From the NCBI GenBank assembly GCA_037043455.1, contig JAWPHD010007125.1, positions 1-64,000 on the forward strand: a stretch of DNA of 64,000 bases, given 5' to 3'. Source of the stretch: Cyrtodaria siliqua (Eukaryota; Mollusca; Bivalvia; Adapedonta; Hiatellidae). Each line of letters opens with the position of its first letter. The stretch's first letter is position 1. The notes under the pieces were generated by a model. It worked only from the letters and a program-made list of their open reading frames with translations. It made no database searches and had not been told where the DNA came from. Both the position numbers and the translations under genes were made by a program. Shown here in pieces: positions 32,536 through 44,000 of the stretch.

Positions 32536-34175
32536 TGTCACAAAATGTCACGGGTAGAGCGTACTGGTCGTATATAGCTCTTGTATCGGTTACACCCAAA
32601 ATCTATTGTTCAAGTTGAAACAATTTCACAATATTCATGATCTATTCATGTAACACGTAAAAGCGTGCACATTTTAAGTGGCCACCAGAGAGGCCGTGTC
32701 ATAAGTTTAGTTTTGTGCTAATGCATGTAAACGTATAGGTATATTATCCTTAAACGGCAAAATTGTATAAGGGCCTCGCGTGTAGATTCAATACTGTAGA
32801 TTTAGCCACGTTTGTCACGGACTGAACGGGGCAAATAATGATTTGGGCGTAACGTTTGCTATAAAACCCATTGTCTTCTAGCTTTCGCCGGGATCATCGA
32901 TAGTACTTGTTGGAACAGAGATTGGACGGCAAATTTCACAGGCAACATGTGGTTAGTAGTTTTATTAAACTTTTATCGTATATTTGTATTCAGTGGGCGG
33001 CGCCATCTTGTTTGGCGGTTACGACATCCGGTTAGCATTGATGTTTCTCAAACATAACTTTAGACTAGCATATGATTTTGAAGTTACTTTATTAGATGTA
33101 ATTATTGTAATTGATCATTAATTGTAAAACAATATTAATTTGATAACAGTGGATAATAGGTGCATTAGTTAACGTTGGCGTATAACTCGGTGATTGTAAT
33201 ACACGATTGTTAACATTAGTTAACAATGAGATGAGTGACAAGAATAAATGCGTGCATACATAACTCAGTGAGTGTAATATATGAGTTATTTGATCATGTT
33301 TATATTACATGTATTAGGGGCATTGATTAACAGCGACGTACATAGCGTATACATGGCGTTGTAGAATATGTATACATTGCTACTCATCATTAGTACAGCT
33401 TACATATATTGATTGAATAATGATTTGTTTGGGTAATGATAATTATGCAAGATTGTTATGTTTGTCAACCGACATCTAAAACGTATGTATAATTACAGCC
33501 TAAGCCATCCAGGATATAAGCCATCCAGGATATAAGGATCCAGGATATAAGCCATCCAGGATATAAGCCATCCAGGATATAAGGATCCAGGATATAAGCC
33601 ATCCAGGATATAAGCCATCCAGGGTTGGAGTAAGCCATCTAGGTTTGGATATCCAGGAGTGGAGCTAAGCTTCCACGAATAACGTTACAAGCGGTGGAGA
33701 CGGTCCCCGTACCTGCGCAGCCAGGTTTTACTAACGACAACCCCCGGGACACAAGGTGGGCCCGTTACCAGTCCTCACTGGAGGAATATCATTCACAATC
33801 TCAGTGGAGATTAACTATCATTGCATCGCGTCATCAACCCTTACAGAAGGCATTTGATGACAATCATCCATTGAATTCGCGCATCATCATCTTCATGAGC
33901 TCTCGCGCATCACAGTTATCGCGCTAGATCAACATTGTTATAGCTTTAACAACACTTTAGTGTCTTAGACATTCAGTATTTATAACAATACTAAGAACGT
34001 CTTAAACGTTCAGGAGAACATTCTTTTCATAGTTCATTTGTGTATTCGCTTGTTTTTTTAGATAATTGTATATATATTAAACATATTTTAAAAGTTGCAT
34101 TAAATTTATGTAAATGCATTCACCGTCATTGATTCTTTCCTGAGTTAGCCCAACCACTAAGGTCATCCTGTGACA
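32536..34175 (+). repeat. Element 1 3' LTR
   Basis: 1640 bp, the same length as the 5' LTR, with no difference seen on line-by-line comparison. It is followed by the target duplicate cttag (34176-34180). Confidence 0.96.
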
Positions 34176-34407
34176 CTTAGTTTCCCGGTTGCACCCTAGA
34201 AGATTCTATATTTTCTTGTACTAATAGTATTGAATCAACCACAAATTCCGATTTTTTTTATTGTGAATCTCTTGAATAGAAACATAAACATGACTAGATA
34301 CCTATGGGTATAATTTGTGTCTACTAAAATCGGTGCCATCCAAGCATCAGGTAATTAATTATATTTTATATATATATAAAAAAAGTTTATCTGTCGGTGA
34401 CGTGTCG

Positions 34408-34821
34408 TCAATATGAGACCCCTATACGGCCGCCTACAATGATTCTTCTAGCGGTAATTGATGCTGGCCGGAAACGTTGGGCTCTGTGGATACGTTGAAT
34501 AACACATCCCTGTCGGCTGGATGTTATTCGTCTACGGGGGCGTCTGGGTAGGTCGGCAACACCACCCGTCTGTGCAAACTTGGCCATGAGGTTGGTGATG
34601 GTTTTGACGTCTCTTCCAAAGAACCGGGCAACCTGGAAGTGATAATTCAATAATACTAACCTGGGTATGGGTACAAGCGGTACATGGATATCAAGTACGT
34701 GGCATTTTACTAATTTTAAATCGCAAGAATTAAAATAACGAACACTTACCTGTCTGTTAGAAACACCACTTTGAACCATTCCAACAGCACGCCCTCGTTC
34801 ATCTAATGTCATTCGCCGCAT
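34408..34821 (-). pseudogene. Tc1-like transposase N-terminus with an intron
   Basis: Exon 1 (34750-34821) codes MRRMTLDERGRAVGMVQSGV and SNRQ. A 117 bp intron (34633-34749) has CAG|GTAAGT at its start and CTTCCAG| at its end. Exon 2 (to 34408) codes VARFFGRDVKTITNLMAKFA and the QTGGVADLPRRPRRR linker. Together these give the helix-turn-helix DNA-binding region of a Tc1/mariner transposase plus the GRPR-like hook. The intron is a multiple of three without a stop, so unspliced reading also stays open. The frame ends at GRIGVSY, before the DDE catalytic domain, so it is a truncated remnant or the first exons of a domesticated gene. No terminal inverted repeats were found. Confidence 0.7.
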
Positions 34822-35199
34822 GTTTTAATAAACTGTTAAGTTTTGATCAATTTCCTGTTTTTCCGACATGTAAATTCTGTAGGTGTACCTCTTTTATATA
34901 AGTGACAAGAGACAAAAACCACGAAATGCACTTGCTTCTCGATTCAGGTAGATAAACTGGTTTACGGTCAACTTTATTAATGGCAAAATGTCTATCATCA
35001 TGTACAATGACAGCAGACGAAAATTCATAAAATTGTTGTGTTAAATAAAAGACATATTTCAAAAATAAAAGTGTTGAGTTAGAAAAGCTGTTAAGTATAT
35101 GTAGCGGGTTACGGGTTAATGGCATAGAACGAATTCAGCAGTTTGTCACTAAATGTTAATCCACTTGCTACGGTACTACTGTTTGGTATGTCATGTCAT

Positions 35200-35680
35200 C
35201 TCACAATCAAAGGAATCACTGTCAACCACTAAACACGCAGTGCGTGCAAGATAGTAGGACCATAACATTTTTTTTATAAATTTCCTATAAAAACAGGTTA
35301 TGAATTTAAACAGCTGATAAAGATTGTATGAAAGTGATCCTGACCAAACATCTTACGAAAATGAGAAAAATGAGCTGCTCATCGAAACGCAATGACACCC
35401 TAGGTCTGCACTGTACCATACGGAGCAAATCTGATATACAATTAAAAGGACAATACACATCACATCAAAAGTGGTGAGGACATGGTTACCGACTTGGGAC
35501 GGTCAGTAGGCAATATAGCCCACTGGTTAGATTGAAATTTAGAAATGACATGACCATAAAAGTCAGATCGTGTCGCAAAAAATGTGTACAGTTGAAGATC
35601 TTCTTCAACAATTTTATCATTAAGTGACGAACACCAAATCTGCCAAAGACCATCAAGACTGCATATATCATTCTACCAGT
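35200..35680 (-). mobile_element. Penelope-type RT family, rearranged non-coding pieces
   Basis: Contains agattgtatgaaagtgatcc, ggttaccgacttgggacggt and gtagcccactgg-like phrases shared with 44.5-45.2 kb and 47.5 kb. There is no continuous coding sequence. Confidence 0.55.
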
Positions 35681-35689
35681 TGACTCCTT

Positions 35690-36640
35690 TATTCCAAACC
35701 CTCTTTGATGTTTTAACTGGCAACTCTTTGGTCACCAAAGAGAAATATGCAAGCGAGCTGCTCCTGTCTGTGCCCTTTGCGGCCAGGAGGGTCATAGCGA
35801 CTTCGCGTATTGCAACAATCCCGACTCTTGCGTTAACTGCAAGGGGACACACGGGGCTTTCTCTAGGGATTGTCTGAAGTGGAGCACGAGAGGGAAATAC
35901 AGAAGGTTAAGATTGAGAACAACATTTCGTTTCATGAAGCTAGAAAACTTGTTGAGAGCCTTACCTCGCCCACTCCATCTGGCAAATCATATGCCGATGC
36001 GAGTAGGGTTGAGAAACCAGCTACCAGGTCAATCGCGGCGCAGACCGTGTTGACCTGGCCAATGACTCCGACAAGTTTACTATTATTCCACTCTCTGTTC
36101 AGAAATCCTCTGAAACATCTTCAGCCTCACAAACTGTGGTACTTTTAAATAAGCCTCCTGTGACTCCCAAACCTCTTGTGGCTTCCAAGCCTAAAACTCC
36201 TTCAACCATATCCTCAACATCTCCTACATCTACTGCATCTATTTCGAAATCGACGGGTGTACCAAAGAGTCCGCCAAACCCGACGAACTCTTCCAAAGGT
36301 TCGTCAAATCCTCAATATAGGAATATCGCCAAGCAGAACTCCTAAAGGGACGTGACAGCAAGAAAAAAAGAAAACTTCCGGGTTAAGGAAGCAGTCAAAA
36401 GGATCTGATGATCCAATTGTACTGCACAACAGATTTGGAGACTTGGAGATGGAGCTTGATGATCCAGCACGTCTGGAACTGCCAAACTCTCCAAGGTCTG
36501 CCAAATCCAAAGGCCGTAAACCCGTACTTCCGCCTTAGTGATATCAAAATCAAATAAGGTCATTCAATGGAACTGCCGAGGTTTAAAACCTAATTATGTG
36601 AAATCAGCTTTTTATGTGAAATATAGTCTTTTGACTGTTA
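35690..36640 (+). pseudogene. LINE ORF1 (zinc knuckles) and start of ORF2 endonuclease
   Basis: Reading through one frameshift near 35885: three CCHC-like knuckles (CFNWQLFGHQREIC with one Cys lost, CALCGQEGHSDFAYC, CVNCKGTHGAFSRDC), then EREIQKVKIENNISFHEARK and a Ser/Pro/Lys-rich tail to 36345. From 36541 an N-terminal endonuclease phrase, VIQWNCRGLKPNYVK, begins ORF2 and is cut after ~25 codons by a Penelope-type remnant. The two-ORF layout is that of I/Jockey-type LINEs. Probably the same LINE copy resumes at 38110. Confidence 0.8.
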
Positions 36641-36649
36641 CTTGTGATA

Positions 36650-38105
36650 TGCAGGCTTCATAACCGCTGCTCCCAACTAAATTCCATTATGTTTATTTCG
36701 CTCTTCGGGGCATTTAATTTTATTAGATACTGGGACCATACGCCGTACGACATGGGGAAGAAAGATACTCCATGTACTATTGATTTTATTAATATTGAGT
36801 TCTGCTCAACCCGGGGCTAGAGGGCGTGAGCGGTAGCTAGCATATTTCACTACCGCTCATGAACAGTCTCAATCAAACCGAGACTGCAAAGATATTTTAT
36901 TTTGAGTTTGTCACCTGCTAGCCAGGGTGAAATTATTGATGCCTTTAATAATATTTCTCGGTATCTTGATGACATACTCAATATTGATAATCCCTTTTTT
37001 TCTCATATGGTTACTAACATTTATCCACTAGAGCTCACGTTGAATAAAGCCAACAGTTCGGATACAGTAGCAGCATTTCTCGATCTTCATCTCTCGATTT
37101 CAAATGATTGTATTCATACTAAAATCTATGATAAGAGAGATGATTTCAATTTTAACATCGTTAACTATCCACACCTGGATGGACATGTACCTCGTGCTAC
37201 CTCATACGGGGTGTATATCTCCCAGCTCATTCGATTTGCTAGAGCGTGTAATGATGTTATAGACTTCAATGATCGGAATCAAGTTATTACAAGTAAACTT
37301 CTTCAGCAGGGTTCTCGTTATCACAAACTACGTAGATCTTTCTCTAAATTCAGGCCTGCTGGAAAAGTACTATAACAACCTTAAGACACTTCTGCGACTA
37401 GGCATATCACAACCCTCATTTTATGGAGATGTGGTCTATAAACTTCGAAAGTTAAAGGGGTCTGACGGGTTTCCTGACCGCTTTACAAATTTAATCAGGA
37501 AGTTCGTTAGAAAAAGATATAACCCTTGGTTTTACAGCGCACTGCATGTTTAGTGATTGACCCCTCTACAGTCAGTCATTACGCTTCACCTTTCACTTGT
37601 GCGATGGCTGGACTACCTCTTGGGACTCTATGATTATACCTACTGAAACCCCAACTAAGGGAGGTGGGTGAATGAGCTTTCGTCCCTCGGGTTTTCTGGT
37701 CGTACCCTTGATTGATTTTCTCTTTAGCTGCAACTACTATGGTTGTTCAGTACGATTCTGGATACATCCTGAGATGTTTTATTATTTTGTATCTGTTTCT
37801 TTAATTAGTTTCTCAGGATTTGGACTTTATTGTTAGAGAATTCCTTTTGATGGGATGTAGTTTTGTTTACACTGTCTTGTCTATTTGGGCGCTGAAGACA
37901 GGATAATAGCGAGGATTGTGCGCATATAAAATCGATTCAAGCCAACCAGTAGGCCTTATTGCCTACTGACCGTTCCAAGTCGGTAACCCTGTCTTCACCA
38001 CCCTTTCTGTTGTTTTTTGTCTCTTTCATTGTAGTTTCTAGTCCTTGTTTGCAGTACAGTGCGGACCTACGATGCCATTGCGTTCGGACGCTGTGGTTTC
38101 AATAG
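36650..38105 (+). mobile_element. Penelope-type RT element remnant, plus strand
   Basis: 5' block (ccggggctagagggcgtgag) at 36650-36900, RT remnant to ~37640, then a 3' block with gcctactgaccgttccaagt (near 37955) and a cgctgtggtttcaatagg end. The order UTR, RT, UTR is the most complete layout of this family in the window. The N-terminal half of the RT is deleted. Confidence 0.65.
36902..37640 (+). pseudogene. RT fragment with YLDD box (Penelope-type)
   Basis: First frame (to 37375): SRYLDDILNIDNPFF carries the catalytic YLDD, followed by AFLDLHLSI, KIYDKRDDFNFNIVNYPHLD and SYGVYISQLIRFARAC. A frameshift near 37365 leads into FYGDVVYKLRKLKG and a C-terminal tail (to ~37640) in a third frame. 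The fragment starts just before motif C, so motifs A and B are lost. No GIY-YIG domain is visible. The link to Penelope-like elements rests on the fuller copy at 62685-64000. Confidence 0.75.
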
Positions 38106-39600
38106 GACCCTATAAATCATTTTGCCTTAAATTATATTCAGGAATGTGATAATGACCATTTTGTAATCTTTTCTGATTCCCTTTCATGTCTTCAAGCACT
38201 GGGTAATATGAAACATGATAACCCAGTTGTGCTTCAACTTTTAGAAAAGTATAATTATCTTATAGTTGATAATGTTATTATTTTCTGCTGGCTTCCACAA
38301 GGGTAGCAACCTACGTCTCGCGCACGCGCCAAAACGGACCCGTTTACATACACGGAAGCTCGATTCGGTAGCTGGTAAGTGGATTCTTATTAAGATTTAC
38401 AAAACATTTGGTAAATAGACAATGCCCACCGTACTGCATGGATTAGAAGGCTTTTATTAAACCTTAAATAAGCTGTAAACTCCCAACCGTGTGTTAGTTT
38501 ACTTCGAAACAATCGCATTTCCACCAAAATGTAAACTGTACCTGGCTTTGAAATGACATTGTATCGAAGTAAACTGAAAAATGGCTGGGAGTTTACAGCT
38601 TATTTAGTTTAAACATATTTTTTTCATTGTATTTACAAGTTAAACATATATACAATAACAGCAAATAAAGGATTGGAACGGAAGCGTAAATTTAAGGTTT
38701 AATAAAAAAAATTGCATCCATTGCGGTACGGTAGGCATATGACCAAATGTTTCATAAATCTTGGTAAAAATCCACTTACCAGCTCCCGAATCCAGCTTCT
38801 GTGTATGTAAACGGATCTGTTTTAGCGCGTGGTAATGATAGAGCTGATAGTGCTGCTAAATCAGCATTAGGTTTACATATATCTAATGACAAATTACCTT
38901 ATACTGATTTTAAAAGTTGTATTAACACATATATTCGTAACTCTTGGCAAGCCGCTTGGGATTTGTCAGTTAACAATAAACTCCATTCAAATAAACCGTT
39001 ACTCGGAGAATGGCGTTCTTCTAGTAGACCCATTCGTCGAGAGGAAGTTGTCCTAGCTCGGTGCAGGATAGGGCATACACGTTATACTCATTCACATTTA
39101 TTACAAGGTGAGCAATTACCATTGTGTATACCCTTCTTTGCACCGTTAACTGTCAAACACATCTTGTTGTTATGTGTAGACGTTGATCCTATGCGTCAAA
39201 GGTACTACAATGTTAATACTATGACCGAGTTATTTAATACTATAGATTTTAGTCTTGTTTTAGATTTCCTGAAGGAAGTCAGACTATATAAATCATTATA
39301 ATATGTTCTTGTATATATTTACTTCTTTATATACCCGTTTTCGGGCATTTGTTGATTTACGTATATAGTTTATATTACTACCATATCATCCCTTATTTGT
39401 AAATAGTTTTATCTTTATATATTTACATTAAATTTTAATTAATCCTTCATTTTTTCATCTTTCATCAGTTGTTGCGTACACTATGACCTATTTATGTGTC
39501 GACGTGCCGTAAAACACATTCATTTATTCATCGTTCATCAGTTTTTGCGCACAATATGACCTATTAATGTGTCGACGTGCCATAAAACACCATTCATTCA
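38106..39600 (+). mobile_element. LINE 3' part (RNase H and tail), split by a MITE
   Basis: RNase H pieces ECDNDHFVIFSDSLSCLQAL (about 38145-38205) and FCWLP (to 38297) precede an insertion; GNDRADSAAKSAL resumes at ~38830 and the frame runs to 39301, ending LYKSL. The C-terminal Zn-like motif and 3' end match 17363-17825 (cgacgtgccgtaaaacac, cattcattcatt). The last ~70 bp of the 3' end is duplicated in tandem (39465-39600). Confidence 0.8.
38319..38832. mobile_element. MITE with ~170 bp inverted ends inside LINE RNase H
   Basis: Left end cgcacgcgccaaaacgg..., right end ...gttttagcgcgtgg. The arms share, in inverted order, ccgtttacatacac, gagctggtaagtggat-like, aaacatttggt, ctaccgta-like and tttattaaacctta. 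Arm identity is roughly 80% by eye. It interrupts the LINE between FCWLP and GNDRAD and has no ORF. The target duplication is unclear. Confidence 0.7.
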
Positions 39601-40479
39601 TTATCTTATCAATATCCTCACACGAGTCACCTATTGTACACTTTAAATGGCGTTGTCAGTGTGTTTCTTATCAAGTAATTTTTATATGAAACGAGCCGTA
39701 TAAGGAATGTATTGCATATTTTTCACGATAATTAGTTTACTATGCTTTGGAATACATGGGTAAGCAGTTTATTTTGAGCCAACTATCGACTAATAATGTA
39801 CACTTGAGAGCTTTGCAATAAATATACTAACGAGTTCCGAGTCAAACAGCAAACTTTAGAAAATCAAAATCAAAATGGTGATAATATAATAACGTATCCA
39901 GGTTGTTTTGTTTTGTATTGTTTATGTGCATGTCAGTGTCTTTAAACGTGGGATATTACCGAACGTACTCAGTCAGCACACATGAGGTAGTGATATAAGT
40001 TCTGAATCTTAGAGTATAACTATTGAAAAGGGGATTCCTTGGAAACAACGAGCAAAACAAGACAGAAAACGAGCGAACTCAGTTTATGAGGTAATATATG
40101 GTCCGGCTTATTGCAAAACTGCAAAAGGTGAGAACGAGACAATTGTTATTATAAATTTCAAATGCAATTAAACACTGAAATAAATTGGTTCTATATTCCC
40201 TTAATGATATCAATATTTCTTGTGCAGCCAAAAAGGACGATGCTTTAGCATTCATGGGATGGCGAGATAACCGCCGTCCGTTAAATGTTATCTCGTTAAC
40301 ATGATAAAGCCTTTGTTTTCATCCGATCATTATATAAATGAAAGCTCTGACATTTCAAAACCAGCCAGATTGAACCAGTACCACGGCCCTTGATGTCCTT
40401 AAATATGCTACAAGAGGATTGTGCCTTCATTTTACACCTGAGTTATAGCCCTTCATATGGGGAAATAGCCCCTGGATCA

Positions 40480-40905
40480 TAACTTGGAAACCATTCATTG
40501 AGATTCCCACCCTGTAACCAAACATACACTTACATGTAGAGAAGGATACAATAATCCAACCAGCATCGACCCGGGGTACATCCCCGCCCTGGGTCATACT
40601 AGTTACCTGGAAATAGTTGATATCTCACCTTATATTAAGTGGGCATGAACAGACAAATACAACCATCCAACTAACATCGGTATTGGTGTATATCCTAACT
40701 AATTTCCTAACTTGGAAACCGTTGACCTTCCCACCCTATAACCATTTATACACTAACTGGGCATAAACAGACGGATACAAACATCCAACAACATCGGCAC
40801 CAGGTCCGTCTCCACCCTTTTGGACCATTCCTTAGAGTCATATCTTGGAAACCATGGAGATCCCCACTTTATATCCATATATATACACTTACTGGGCCTG
40901 AACAC
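40480..40905 (+). repeat. ~120-130 bp tandem repeat, about four units
   Basis: Recurring phrases: cttggaaaccattga/g, cccacc..tataacca, cacttactgggc..gaacagac and atccaaccaacatcggcacc. Units are strongly diverged. It lies just upstream of the first identified EF-hand exon. Confidence 0.65.
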
Positions 40906-41025
40906 TTTAAGGCGGGCGTGGGAATTTGCGATGGCGTGCCATTGACCGTGTGATCACATTCTGTTATGAAATTGTAAGCTTGTTTGACATTATTTCCAAG
41001 GCCTCTTTGTTTTCTATTACTACAG

Positions 41026-44000
41026 GGAGTACATACCTGTACCAGACGACATGATGGCCATAGGATTCGGTCATCTAGACAAAAACATTGATGGAATTGT
41101 TCAACTGGAGGAGTTTCGCTTGTTAATATACAAGGACGACGCAAATGGTATGTGTTTATTTTGATAATTACACTATTATTAAAGTAAAACTTCAATTGGT
41201 TTTGATTTGTTGAATCAACTATATCTTCCGGTCGATTTAAAAGGATGGCGTATTTTCGACATTTTCAAAATTATAAGCATGTCGATATTATACCGAGGGT
41301 TCAGTGCAAAACTCTTGTATCTCCTTTATTCATATGTAGTTACAATATTTTTGCACTGACCCCTTGATATACCGGTTGAGTTTCGATGTACTGTCTACAG
41401 TTCGCCACTATGCTGCCCTCTTTAACTGTACGATGACCGAACATGCTGTGGACTCTATGATGACGTCTACCTAAAGCCCAAAAGGACGGTGACGTTTGAT
41501 GTTTGTCTGCAATCTTGTCTTGTCGTGCCCTCAATGTTTTATTCTCTTGTTGCTCTGACTTCTGCTGGGTCAATGAGTACCTCCTTTGTGGCTTTCTAGG
41601 CTTTTATTTTGTATTTATATATCCACGAGCATCTTCGTGTTTGACTTATATTGCCTATTAATGCTGCCTTGCTGGTTAGAGAATAGTTCATGGCGGGGAT
41701 TGGGATGACAGTACGGAAAGAGCCCTATTGTCAACCTTTTTTATGTTTGTGACGTCATATGCCTTTATTCCTTATTAACATTGCCATGCATGTTCAAACC
41801 GAGACTGCAATATTTCGTATGTGTCGTGCTCGGCCGTTTCCAAAGGTCCATTATCATACTTTTTTTGTCGTTTTGCATGATTTTGGGTTTAATGTTTTCT
41901 GTGAAAGCTGCATTTCCTGTTCGACTTTTATACTTATTTTAATTCATTTGATATAGAAATAGTACTTTAGTTTCAATTAGCGGTTATAACAAATTAAAGC
42001 ATGTATTATTTACTAGTGTAAACAGTTTAAATAAAAATAAATACGTATTTTTAATGGATCGCAAGTTTTGTTACACAACACATACTGAAAAGGGGATCCC
42101 TTGGAAGCAACACACACAAACAAGAGAGAAAAGTAGCAGACTTGGTTTTATTGAATCTGTACATGAGAGGTAATGTAAGGTGCTACACCTCTCACGCCCC
42201 ATAGCACCGACTTAAGCCGTATTCTTTTTTAAAAAATAATGCGATATAGGGTCCTATACAAACCACAGCGTCCAAACAAAATGGCATCATACTACAAACA
42301 AGGAGCAATATTTAAATAATTATACAATTAACGGTCACAAAGGTTGGGCTAGATGAATTCAAAGGACCAGAAAGTAACAACACTATTGATTTGTAAACTG
42401 CACTAAACAAACGTAAACATATCGAACAATGAATGAATGAATGAATCATGTTTTACGGCACATACCGAACAAACTTTAGTTACTGTTATATACAACTAAT
42501 GTACAACCCCGCGCTACGAATCAGAAGTGTTATTTTTACTGGTCCTTTAGGACCAACGAGCCCAATCTAGGTGGCTTTGAAGTAGAATACCGCTTAAGCC
42601 AGTGCTAGGGGGCGTGAGAGGTGTTGCTTCTTTCATTACTTCTCATGAACAGACTCAATAAAACCGGGTCTGCTGCTTTATTCTCTTAATTGTGTTTGTT
42701 GCTCCCAAAGGATCACCTTTATCAGTATTTATTAGTCTGTTTCTTCCGAAATTGGTTTATCTTCTAATTAATGTACATTTCCTACAGTCAGAGTGGCTAC
42801 CTTTCCTTACAGTTTGTTCACATATATTATTGCATGAATATTCAAAAATAAAATTCACTAAAAAGTTTCACCCTATGTTTAGTGTATGCTATATGTCTTA
42901 TGTAGAAGTTAAACCAATAATCGTCTGCGCAACAGTAGAATCAGGCCTTCTGTTGTTGCATTACGATTAAGCTGAATACCATTATTTATCACATAAATAA
43001 TACACTAGTGTATTACAGATGCAAATGAGGACCGAATCACTGTGTTTGTATACAGTAAAACATTTAATTCCAATTGTTTGCATGATATATCATACGGTAC
43101 GTTCAGACGCCTTAATTATTTATCATTATTTGAAATCTTTACTTCATCAAATGAATGTTAGTAACGTTAACTTTCGCATTATTTGTAAGGCGAACGCATT
43201 TACAGCCGCGTAACGTAGCGACGTAATGTAAACAACAAAACGACGTCATGATTTGACTTACAAATTGCCGCCGTATATAAGTAAAATTAACAACATTAAT
43301 GTGAAACTATCACGTCGTAGGTATGTTATGTGATAAACATAATCTTACATTCGTGACTGTGTATTATAGACTTTAATAAACTCGTTGGATAAACTGATAG
43401 GATACTCGGCAAGAGCCTCGTATCCTATTATTTTATCAAACTCGTTTATTAAAATCCATAATACACAGTCACTCATGTAAGATCCTCTATATATAAATAT
43501 ATCGAATTTAACCATTATACATAATGGACTATTCTTTCTTTGCATTAAGACTATTTCATTTATATGACAAAGGGTTACCCGCAGGCTGATCTGGGTTTAC
43601 AGTGGACACACAGGCTATTATAGTCGTGCTTAGCTGTTTAAGGGTTCGCATTATATATAATTTATAGCAGATGGCTGTGTAACCCGGATTGAGTACGAAT
43701 CAGGAGCTACAAATGCGCCAACCACACTCTCGGACATGATGTACCGATACTTCGATGTAAACAACACAAACTGCCTGAATGCTTTAACAATGGAAAGAGA
43801 ATTTATGCTAGCAGATGATGACGGTATGCCTTCTCATGTCTGTATACAATGTATGCATGCAGCATATTTATTCATTTTAAGTCCAGAAGTCAAACCTTTA
43901 GTCAAGTGTGGCGTAACTGTCATCAACTTCGGCTTATGTTTTACATCAATTTGACTATATGCGCAATATTAAACTGATAAGAATAAGATCTATTCATTTC

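Larger units (their letters stand above)
25338..34175 (+). mobile_element. Element 1: complete Gmr1-like Ty3/gypsy LTR retrotransposon
   Basis: 8838 bp. LTRs begin TGTCACA and end TGTGACA, both are 1640 bp, and I found no difference between them by eye. The 5 bp direct repeat cttag flanks the element (25333-25337, 34176-34180), as expected for integrase-made insertion. A tRNA-Leu-type primer site, one long gag-pol frame and a purine tract are all in place. In the ORF, integrase precedes reverse transcriptase, and the capsid resembles the SCAN domain; both are features of the Gmr1-like group. All catalytic motifs are present, so the copy is young and possibly still competent. No envelope gene. 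Confidence 0.96.
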
